This document shows positions 49,932-57,213 of a stretch of 64,000 bases of DNA, piece after piece. Numbering within the stretch: the stretch's first letter is position 1; the number at the start of each line of letters is the position of its first letter. A program made the translations under genes and the position numbers. Source of the stretch: Paraplanobispora takensis. GTDB lineage: Bacteria > Actinomycetota > Actinomycetes > Streptosporangiales > Streptosporangiaceae. The notes below the pieces were generated by a model. That model saw nothing but the letters and a program-made list of their open reading frames with translations, did no database searches and was not told the origin of the DNA. Location of the stretch: contig NZ_BOOK01000020.1 in assembly GCF_016863195.1 (NCBI RefSeq), positions 158,068-222,067 of the forward strand, in the 5' to 3' direction.

Positions 49932-52673
49932 GTGGGGTCGCAAAAAGTACAAAGCACACTGGTCGGGCGACTGGCGGAGCTTGATCGTCTGCTGGCCGTG
50001 CTGCGCTCCGCGGGCGAGGGTCTGCCGGGAGTCGCCCTGGTGGGCGGGGACGCCGGCATCGGCAAGACCCGGCTGGTGACCGAACTGGCCGAACGGGCCA
50101 GGGCGGACGGCTTCGCCGTACTCGTCGGGCAGTGCGCCGAGCTCGGCGACGCCCTGCCGTACCTCCCGCTGGCCGACGCCCTGCGCGGCGCGGAGGGAGA
50201 GCTGCGCGCGGCGCTCGACGCGCGTCCCCTGCTGGGCCGGCTGCTGCCCGGCGTCGCCGACGCCGGGCCGGAGTCCGACTCCGCACTCACCCAGCAGCAG
50301 CTGTTCGGCTCGGTGCTCGGCTTCCTGGCGACCCAGCCGGTGCTGCTGATCCTGGAGGACCTGCACTGGGCCGACCAGTCCACCCGCGACCTGGTCGTCT
50401 TCCTCAGCCGGATGCTCCAGACCGAGCGGGTCTGCCTGGTCGGCACCTACCGCACCGACGACCTGCACCGCCGTCACCCGCTGCGCCGGGTCCTGGCCGA
50501 GCTCAAGCGCCTGCCCTCGGTGACCTCCGTCGAGCTGAGCCCGCTCGACCGCCACGAGATGGCCGACTACGTCGCCCTGCTCGGCGGGATCGACGCCCGG
50601 ATGATCGGTGAGGTCGTCGACCGGGCCGAGGGGAACCCGTTCTACGCCGAGGAACTGCTGGAGGCCGCGACCGAGGGCTGCTCGATGCCCGACGGCCTGG
50701 CCAGCCTCCTGCTGTCCCGCGTCGAGCAGCTGTCCGACCCCGCCCAGCGGGTGCTGCGCGGAGCGGCGGTGGCCGGCCGGCGGGTCGACCACGACCTGCT
50801 GCGGGACGTCTCCGGCCTGGACGACCTGGCCTTCGAGGAGGCGATGCGGGAGATCGTCTCGCGCGGGCTCATCCGGCTCTCCGGCGAGTACGGCTACGCC
50901 TTCCGGCACGCCCTGCTCCAGGAGGCCGTCTACACCGACCTGCTGCCCGGCGAGCGCACCCGCCTGCACGCCGAGTTCGCCCGGCTGCTGACCGCGCGGG
51001 AGGGCGCCGCGGCCGAGCTGGCCCACCACTATCTGGCGGGACACGACCTCGCCGGGGCGCTGGCCGCCTCGGTCGAGGCCGGGCGCCGGGCCGAGCGGCT
51101 CGGCGCGCCGGCGGAGGCCCACCGCCACTTCGAGCAGGCGCTCGGCCTGTGGGACAGGGTCGCCGAACCCGAGAGCCTGGCCGGCACCGAATACGTCCGC
51201 CTCGCGCTGCGCACCGCCGCCGCGGCGGCCGACATGGGCGACAACCACCGGGCGGTCGCCCACCTGCGGGCGCTGCCGCCGTCGGCGGAGGTCTGCGAGC
51301 GGCTGGCGTACTACCTGTACGACGCGGGCGAGGAGACCGACCCGATCGCGATCGCCGAGGCGGCCGTGGCGGCGGAGCCCGAGGGCAAGCTGCTGGCCCG
51401 CGCGCTGGCCACCTTCGCCCGTACCCTGTTCTGGACCGACCGGCACGAGGAGGTCGAGCCGCTGGCCGAACGGGCCCTGAAGGTGGCCCGCGAGGTGGGG
51501 GCGCGGGACGCGGAGAAGAGCGCGCTCATCATCCTCGCCTCCTGCGCGGAGTACAGCGGGGACCGCGAGCGGGCCGAGGAGCTCCTGTCCCGGATCGTGG
51601 ACCGGGAGTCGGGCAACCTGGCGATAGACCTGCGCGCCGTCTTCCACTACGCCCGCATGCAGGCCGAGCGGGGCGCCCTGGCCGAGGCCGCCGCGACCGC
51701 CGACAGCGGCATCAAACTGGCCGCGGAGACCGGCCTGTCCTGGAGCACGTACGGCACCGACCTGCGGTTCCACCGTTTCATGATCCACTACATCGCGGGG
51801 GAGTGGGAGCAGGCCCGCGCCGCCGGGTTCGGCAGGCGCGTCGGCACGATCCCGGAGGCGACCCTCTCCTCGTTCGTGCTCTTCGTCGAGGTCGCCATGG
51901 GCCTGCCCGAGGTCGAGGACCGGCTGGCCTGGCTCCGGCCGTTCTGGACGGACCTGCTGGTGGCCTACATGTCCCGGGGCCTGGCCGCCGAGCACGCCCT
52001 GTGGCGGGGAGATCCCGAGACGGCCCTGGAGCACGTCACCGCGGTCCTCGACGTCCTGGAGCGCTCCGACCCCGGCAACCTCCGCATCGCCGCGGTCGGC
52101 CTGTGGGCCCTGGCCGAACTGGGCCGTACCGACGGCGCCGACGAGATGCTCGCCCGGGCGCGGGCGACCGCCCGGGCCGGGATGGGCCGGGAGGGGCAGG
52201 GCTGGCTCCTGCGGGCCGAGGCCGAGTGGCACCGGGTCCACGGCCGGCTGGACGTCGAGGCGTGGCGCGCGGTGGTGGAGATGTTCGACTACGGGTTCGT
52301 CTACGAGGTCGCGCGCTCGCGGTGGCGGCTGGCCGAGGCGCTGCTGACGGCCGGAGACCGGGCCGGGGCGCTGGCGGAGTGGGAGCGGGCGGTCGAGGCC
52401 GCCACGTCCCTGGGGGCCGTACCGCTGTCCGGGGCCCTGGCCGAGCTCGGCCGCAGGGCGCGGTTCACCTCGGCCGAGACCGGGCTGCTGACCGGTCGCG
52501 AGCAGGAGGTGCTCGCGCTGGTGGCGGAGGGACTGGCGAACCGCGAGATCGGCGAGCGGCTGTTCATCGCCCAGAAGACGGTGAGCGTGCACGTCTCGAA
52601 CATCCTGGGCAAGCTGGGGGTCTCGTCCCGCACCCAGGCTGCGGCCGTGGCCCGTAAGGAGGGGCTGATCTGA
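49932..52673 (+). CDS. LAL-type LuxR transcriptional regulator (large ATP-binding)
   Basis: About 913 residues. N-terminal AAA/NTPase domain with Walker A VGGDAGIGKTRLV and Walker B VLLILEDLHWADQST; a central TPR-like helical region of about 500 residues; and a C-terminal LuxR helix-turn-helix LTGREQEVLALVAEGLANRE, then IAQKTVSVHVSNILGKLGVS. The start is uncertain: ATG 49890 has no ribosome site, while GTG 49932 has a -10-like CATACT six bases before it, consistent with a leaderless transcript. Such regulators often activate secondary metabolism or sugar-use genes; no obvious target is next to it. Confidence 0.88.
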   Translation: MGSQKVQSTLVGRLAELDRLLAVLRSAGEGLPGVALVGGDAGIGKTRLVTELAERARADGFAVLVGQCAELGDALPYLPLADALRGAEGELRAALDARPLLGRLLPGVADAGPESDSALTQQQLFGSVLGFLATQPVLLILEDLHWADQSTRDLVVFLSRMLQTERVCLVGTYRTDDLHRRHPLRRVLAELKRLPSVTSVELSPLDRHEMADYVALLGGIDARMIGEVVDRAEGNPFYAEELLEAATEGCSMPDGLASLLLSRVEQLSDPAQRVLRGAAVAGRRVDHDLLRDVSGLDDLAFEEAMREIVSRGLIRLSGEYGYAFRHALLQEAVYTDLLPGERTRLHAEFARLLTAREGAAAELAHHYLAGHDLAGALAASVEAGRRAERLGAPAEAHRHFEQALGLWDRVAEPESLAGTEYVRLALRTAAAAADMGDNHRAVAHLRALPPSAEVCERLAYYLYDAGEETDPIAIAEAAVAAEPEGKLLARALATFARTLFWTDRHEEVEPLAERALKVAREVGARDAEKSALIILASCAEYSGDRERAEELLSRIVDRESGNLAIDLRAVFHYARMQAERGALAEAAATADSGIKLAAETGLSWSTYGTDLRFHRFMIHYIAGEWEQARAAGFGRRVGTIPEATLSSFVLFVEVAMGLPEVEDRLAWLRPFWTDLLVAYMSRGLAAEHALWRGDPETALEHVTAVLDVLERSDPGNLRIAAVGLWALAELGRTDGADEMLARARATARAGMGREGQGWLLRAEAEWHRVHGRLDVEAWRAVVEMFDYGFVYEVARSRWRLAEALLTAGDRAGALAEWERAVEAATSLGAVPLSGALAELGRRARFTSAETGLLTGREQEVLALVAEGLANREIGERLFIAQKTVSVHVSNILGKLGVSSRTQAAAVARKEGLI

Positions 52674-52693
52674 GCGGGCGCGGGCCGGGACGG

Positions 52694-52759
52694 CCGGATG
52701 TGGGTGGGCGGGGGAGCCGTAGTCGCCCGGATGTGTGTGGGCGGGGGAGCCGCAGTCGC
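52694..52759. repeat. 33-bp tandem duplication
   Basis: Two copies of a 33-bp block beginning CCGGATGTG (52694-52726 and 52727-52759) differ at only two positions. It lies between the convergent LAL regulator and monooxygenase genes. Confidence 0.85.
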
Positions 52760-52764
52760 CCGGA

Positions 52765-53049
52765 TCAGGCCGGGCCGGATCCGGATATGTAATACCGGAG
52801 CACTTCGGCGTCGCGGATCATCGCCGTCTGCCCGTCGTCCGGCCCCGAGCCCCGGAAGGCGTCGAGGGCCTCCTCGGACTCCCACCTCTCGTAGACGTTG
52901 ATCCGCCCCGCGTCGATCAGGTCGGCGCCGAGCGTGAAGTCGAGGCACCCGGAGGAGGCGCGCGCCTGCTCGATCACAGCGGAACAGCCCCGCAGATAGG
53001 TGTCCCGGTCATCCGGATCGACGGCGAGCCAGCCAGAAACAATGATCAC
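52765..53049 (-). CDS. antibiotic biosynthesis monooxygenase (ABM) domain protein
   Basis: 94 residues, one ferredoxin-like ABM domain: MIIVSGWLAVDPDDRDTYLR, then SSGCLDFTLGADLID, INVYERWESEEALDAFRGSG and a final strand AEVLRYYISG. Such small dimers are oxygenases or haem/quinone-binding stress proteins. No signal or membrane segment. A stand-alone gene; the role cannot be narrowed. Confidence 0.85.
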   Translation of the reverse strand: MIIVSGWLAVDPDDRDTYLRGCSAVIEQARASSGCLDFTLGADLIDAGRINVYERWESEEALDAFRGSGPDDGQTAMIRDAEVLRYYISGSGPA

Positions 53050-53165
53050 GTGTTGATCGTAGGATCCGGCACCGACAGAACCGGCGCGATGCGCGTCGTA
53101 CCGCTTCGAGGACTTCGAGGACTTCGAGGGTTTCGGGAACGTCCACCGGTTTTGTGATCAGCCGG

Positions 53166-53192
53166 TTGGGACCTATGAGGCTTTGATACATA
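53166..53192 (+). promoter_or_regulatory. probable leaderless promoter for the gene at 53199
   Basis: TTGGGA (53166-53171) and TACATA (53187-53192) lie 15 bp apart, and the -10 box ends six bases before the ATG, the spacing expected for a leaderless transcript. Just upstream (53104-53130) is a three-fold CTTCGAGGA repeat. Confidence 0.45.
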
Positions 53193-53198
53193 ACTGCC

Positions 53199-53687
53199 AT
53201 GGAAATGCAGGTATGGGCTTCCCTGATCGGTGTCGTCCTGGGGGGCCTGCTGTCGTATCTGGCTCAGTTCACCACCGTGCGGCTCGCCGGGAGGAACGAG
53301 GAGAGGCGGCAGACGGCCCAGCGGGCCGAGGCCCGGCGTTCGGAGCAACTGGAACTGCTGCGCGAGTTCATTACGATCACGCAGGAAGGCATACGCATCG
53401 CCGAGGAACGCGACCAGGCTCCTGACTGGAACGCCGCCGGAACGCCCGAGTGGTTCGCGGGAGCCCGCAACGTCATCGACCGTCTCTGGGTGGCCGAGCG
53501 GATGATCCAGGTCCTGTTCCGTCCTCAGATGTACCGGCTCGCCCGGGCCTACGCGACCGCGGTCGACCACGTCCTGTGGCGACAACCGGAGCAGATCACA
53601 GCCGAGGGCTCGATGTGGGATCACCTCCGAGGTCCTCAGAACGAGTTCCTGGAGGCGGCCCGCGCGGAGATCGGCACGGGGTCCTGA
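53199..53687 (+). CDS. membrane-anchored small protein, function unknown
   Basis: 162 residues. One N-terminal membrane helix (VWASLIGVVLGGLLSYLAQF) is followed by a charged helical region (NEERRQTAQRAEARRSEQLE, probable coiled coil) and a C-terminal half rich in Arg, Trp and Phe. No family recognised; similar short N-anchored proteins occur in actinomycetes. Codon bias is somewhat weaker than that of its neighbours. Confidence 0.6.
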   Translation: MEMQVWASLIGVVLGGLLSYLAQFTTVRLAGRNEERRQTAQRAEARRSEQLELLREFITITQEGIRIAEERDQAPDWNAAGTPEWFAGARNVIDRLWVAERMIQVLFRPQMYRLARAYATAVDHVLWRQPEQITAEGSMWDHLRGPQNEFLEAARAEIGTGS

Positions 53688-53861
53688 GGCGCTCGGACCC
53701 GAGTGCGTCGGTATGTGGGGCGCCGGCGAGAGCGCGCCGTACCCGAGAAGACGGGACCTTGGGATCTCGGGACCTCAGGAAGAGGACGCACAGAGACCCG
53801 AATGCGCCGCCAGCCGTCGCGTGCCGTCGGCTGTCGGGCGCCGTCGGCTGCTGTGGGTCGT

Positions 53862-54251
53862 TCAGCTGCTGCGTGCCGACAGGGCGAGATCCCGGACGAC
53901 CTGGATGAGCTCGGCGGGATCGAACGGCTTGGTGAGGTAAGCGTCCACCCCGATGCCGAGCCCCCGGCGTTTGTCGTCCTCCTGGGCGCGCGCGGTGATC
54001 AGGACGACCTTGATGTGGCTGGTGCTGTCGTCGCTGCGCAGCCGGGTGGCGGTCATCCACCCGTCCATCCTGGGCATCATGACGTCCAGGGTGATCACGT
54101 CAGGTTTCACGTCCAGCACCCGATCCAGGCAATTCTGCCCGTCGAAGGCGGTATCCACCTGAAATCCTTCCAAACTCAGGTTGACCGCGATGAGTTGCCG
54201 GATGACCTCGTCGTCGTCCACGACCAGAACCTTGCCCAGAAGCTCTCCCAC
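53862..54251 (-). CDS. single-domain (receiver-only) response regulator
   Basis: About 129 residues from GTG. A complete receiver: GKVLVVDDDEVIRQLIAVNL, phosphoacceptor Asp in VITLDVMMPRMDGWMTA, Thr in LITARAQ, and Lys in DAYLTKPFDPAELIQVV. There is no output domain, as in CheY- or DivK-like proteins, so it acts by protein contact or in a phosphorelay. No kinase is adjacent. The upstream gap to 54423 shows nothing else recognisable. Confidence 0.9.
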   Translation of the reverse strand: MGELLGKVLVVDDDEVIRQLIAVNLSLEGFQVDTAFDGQNCLDRVLDVKPDVITLDVMMPRMDGWMTATRLRSDDSTSHIKVVLITARAQEDDKRRGLGIGVDAYLTKPFDPAELIQVVRDLALSARSS

Positions 54252-54423
54252 GGCCGCCAAGCTAGCCCTTTGCGGTCGATCGCGCGCGGGTTTCGGCGGA
54301 TGTGTACACGGAGTTGTCCACAGCGGCCAGGTTTTCCCCAGAACCGGGTTCGGCCCCTCGGCGGTCATCCCGCCCCGCCGATCCTGAGGCCTCGATCGTC
54401 CATCGAGCCCAGGAGGCCCAAAC

Positions 54424-55380
54424 GTGATCGTCGCCCTCATCGCCGCCACCGCCCTCGCCGCCACCGCGACGGCGACCACCGCTGCCACAGCCACCGTGGC
54501 CCTCACCGGCCCCGATGCGGCCGATCGGACATCCCGGCCCTGCTCTCGCGTGCTCGCCCACCTGTCCGACCACATCCGCATCCCCGGGCACGCACAGGCC
54601 CTGATCGCCAAGGTCTGCGAGGCCGTGCCGTCACAGATCGCCGGCCTCCTGCCCCCGCAGCGCCCCATCCGCGTCCACCAGCCCGCCGCCATCCTGACTC
54701 CGGGCCCGGAGCCCCACCCCGTCCCGAAACCGCGACCGGAACCCACAGCGGGGCACGAGCCCGTCACGGGGCCGGAACCGCGACCGGGATCCACGGCACG
54801 GCCGACTCCCGGGCCGCAGCCACAACCCGCCACGGCACCGGACGACCGGCCCGCACCGGATCCACGGAAGCCCGGATCACCGGGGAAACCCCGGACATCG
54901 CAGAAACCCGGTTCGTCGAAAGATCCCGGAGCGTCGCGGAGGCCGAAGGGGCGGTCCACACGCTCCGGACGTCCTGACCGCCGTCCCACACCCGGCCAGA
55001 TCGCGGCGGCCGCCGCACTCCGCCGGATCGGCACGCCATACGTCTGGGGCGGCGGCTCCAGCAGCGGACCGACCCGCGGCGGCTTCGACTGCTCAGGGCT
55101 CGCCCTGCACGCCTGGTCCAAGGCGGGCGCCAAGCTCACCCACTACACCGGCTCCCAGTTCACCCAGGGCCGCCGCGTGCCCTTCTCCCAGCTCCGCCCC
55201 GGTGACCTGGTCTTCTTCGGCGGCGGCACCGGTGACCCCACCCACGTGGGCATCTACGTGAAGAACGGCGTCATGGTCCACGCCCCCAAGTCCGGCGACG
55301 TCGTCAAGACCACCGACTTCGCCGCCTCCCCCTACTACCGCGCCCTCTACCGCGGAGCCGTCCGCCCCACCCCCCGATGA
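54424..55380 (+). CDS. secreted NlpC/P60-family peptidoglycan hydrolase
   Basis: About 318 residues from GTG. An N-terminal Ala/Thr-rich secretion signal (ALIAATALAATATATT), a Cys-containing segment, and a long Pro/Arg/Lys-rich linker (about residues 80-195) precede the catalytic domain: IGTPYVWGGGSSSGP, the Cys in GFDCSGLALHAWSKAG, the His in PTHVGIYVKNG and VMVHAPKSGD. It would cleave peptide bonds of cell-wall peptidoglycan. Just upstream of the tRNA-Arg gene. Confidence 0.88.
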   Translation: MIVALIAATALAATATATTAATATVALTGPDAADRTSRPCSRVLAHLSDHIRIPGHAQALIAKVCEAVPSQIAGLLPPQRPIRVHQPAAILTPGPEPHPVPKPRPEPTAGHEPVTGPEPRPGSTARPTPGPQPQPATAPDDRPAPDPRKPGSPGKPRTSQKPGSSKDPGASRRPKGRSTRSGRPDRRPTPGQIAAAAALRRIGTPYVWGGGSSSGPTRGGFDCSGLALHAWSKAGAKLTHYTGSQFTQGRRVPFSQLRPGDLVFFGGGTGDPTHVGIYVKNGVMVHAPKSGDVVKTTDFAASPYYRALYRGAVRPTPR

Positions 55381-55461
55381 AGCCCGCACCCCACCAGATC
55401 ACACACTCCCCATACTGAGTGTCGGTTCCCCTCCGGATGCTGGTAATCTAGTCACTCGTTG

Positions 55462-55533
55462 GCCCCCTTAGCTCAGGGGATAGAGCACCGGCCTCCGGAG
55501 CCGGGAGCGCAAGTTCGAATCTTGCAGGGGGCA
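55462..55533 (+). tRNA. tRNA-Arg (anticodon CCG)
   Basis: Acceptor GCCCCCT (55462-55468) pairs with AGGGGGC (55526-55532), discriminator A. The D arm is GCTC..GAGC; the anticodon arm CCGGC-CTCCGGA-GCCGG gives anticodon CCG (codon CGG); the T arm is GCAAG-TTCGAAT-CTTGC. CCA is not encoded. A TAATCT box at 55444 could be its -10. The 3' end is a common integration site; a mobile-element remnant begins 135 bp downstream. Confidence 0.97.
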
Positions 55534-55582
55534 CACGCGCAGGACCAGCGGGATCACGCCGCTGACCTGCACGAAGAACGCC

Positions 55583-55624
55583 AGAACGGGCGGGGCTCCA
55601 GTCTCACGGAGTCCCGCCCGTTCT
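55583..55624 (+). terminator. stem-loop downstream of the tRNA
   Basis: AGAACGGGCGGGGCTCC (55583-55599) pairs with GGAGTCCCGCCCGTTCT (55608-55624) in a 17-bp stem with one G-T wobble. It is followed by CATT rather than a long T-run. Probable terminator of the tRNA transcript. Confidence 0.7.
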
Positions 55625-55668
55625 CATTGGCGCTCGCTGTCTGTGGACCAGTTGCGGACCATGACTAG

Positions 55669-57080
55669 TAGGGCTTGGTTAGGTCGGGGCCCGCTCCCGG
55701 TTCTCGCTGGTCACCGGTCTTCGACAGGTAGGGCACCGGCCGGCCCACCACACCAACATCACCTGCAGTTCCGCAGTGATCCGGTAGGTGCTCAGGCCGG
55801 TGCTCCTGCTTTTGGGGCCAGCCGTTCGGTGGTGACGAAGGCATGCGCGATCGAGATCAAGACGACATGATGGTGCCAGCCGGGCCAGGTCCGTCCCTCG
55901 AAATGGGCCAGGCCCAGGGCCTGCTTGAGCTCACGATAATCATGTTCGACGCGCCAGCGCGCCTTGGCCGCACGCACCAGCGTCCGCAATGCACTATCGG
56001 CCGCCAGCGTGGACAGCCAGAACTTCGTCGGGGCCTTCTGCCCGGCGGGCCACTCGGCCGACAGCCAGCACACCGGCAGATCCGCATCCGGATGGGCCTG
56101 GCGGATGCGCCGCCCGGCCACACGCACCCGCAGCGCAACGAAGCAGGAGGCCAACGCCCCCCTTGGACCCGGTGCGCCAGATCACCCGGCGCCGGGCGGC
56201 GCGCCCGGCCTCACTGACGAGCCGCGCGACCGAGACCGGCGGGTCGCGATAGCGCGCCAGCGGTGGTCGCCCGGTGCCCGTCCATGGCACGGTGGTGCGC
56301 CGGGCCGCCTCGGCCAGCACCGCGGTGTCGGAGCGGATCCCGACCACGTAAGCAATGCCGCGCTCTTGCAGGCCCAGCCGGAACTCTCCGTCTTGGCCAT
56401 ACCCCTCATCCGCCACGACCAGGGGCGGGATCAATCCCAGCTCCGCAGCTCATCGAGCATGTCCAAGGCCAGCTGTCATTTGGGCCGGTGTCCACCTCGG
56501 GCGGAATGCGGGCCCGTTGCCGGCGCCTGCGGGCGCGGTCGGGATCGCTGCAGCCCTCTTGGGCCGGGTCCCATTCCGCAGGCAGGAACAACAGCCAATT
56601 CACCGGGGGGTGAGGCGGCCTCGGTGGCCAGATGCACGCTGGGCGCGACCTGGCAGTTGGCGGTCTTGCCCAATGCCCCGCAGTACTGGTGGGCCACGCC
56701 CGGCGAGGTGGTGCCGTCCTTGGGGAAGGAGACGTCATCGACCACCCACACGGTCGGGTGGATCAAGAGGGCGACCTTGCGCAGCACCTGCTGATGCGAC
56801 CAGGGGGAGTCGGTCAGGAACTGCTGCAGCCCTTGGTGGTCCACACCCAGGCGGTGGGCCATCGGCTCCATGGACTTGCGGTGGCCGTCCATCATCAGGC
56901 CCCGCACGTAGAGTTCGCCTTTTTCTGCTGGTCAGCGCGGGTGAAGTCGGTGAACAGGTCCGTCAGGAACTCCTCCAGACGAGCCTGGACACCGCTTGGC
57001 TCGGTCGGTGTCATGGGACTCACCTCTGAAACCCACAACACCAGGATCGATCGCAGGCTTCAAGCGACCTAACCAAGCCA
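55669..57080 (-). mobile_element. IS701-like insertion sequence, inactivated
   Basis: About 1.41 kb bounded by inverted repeats GGCTTGGTTAGGTCG (55672-55686) and its complement (57065-57079). Direct CTAG tetranucleotides abut both ends (55665-55668 and 57081-57084), the usual target duplication of this family. The left end has two extra bases relative to the right. Inside is a minus-strand transposase gene broken by several frameshifts. It lies between the tRNA-Arg and the SARP gene. Confidence 0.85.
55792..57014 (-). pseudogene. IS701-family transposase, multiple frameshifts
   Basis: Reading from the ATG complementary to 57012-57014, the protein starts MTPTEPSGVQARLEEFLTDL. It must change frame near 56925 (QQKK to ELYVRGLMMDG), near 56610 (SPP to VNWLLFLPAEW), near 56440 (into IPPLVVADEGYGQDGEFR, the DDE core), and near 56165 (into SCFVALRVRVAG). 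It ends with the conserved WRVEHDYRELKQALGLAHFE and HAFVTTERLAPK. At least four indels, so no functional transposase can be made. Confidence 0.88.
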
Positions 57081-57213
57081 CTAGGGGATGCCTGCCGTTG
57101 CCGGGGCAGGCGTCGTCCGTCAAGATCGATAGGGACGGGTATTGCGATCACGGTTGGATCGCCCAGTGGGAGCAGCAGGCCAGAACGCAAGAGCGATGAC
57201 GCGGAGGCGGCGG

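Noticed and set aside
55384..55461. Additional tRNA genes near the tRNA-Arg
   Set aside because: No other cloverleaf with matching acceptor and T arms could be drawn in the flanking bases.
55669..57080. Active insertion sequence
   Set aside because: At least four frameshifts break the transposase, and the terminal repeats differ by two bases.
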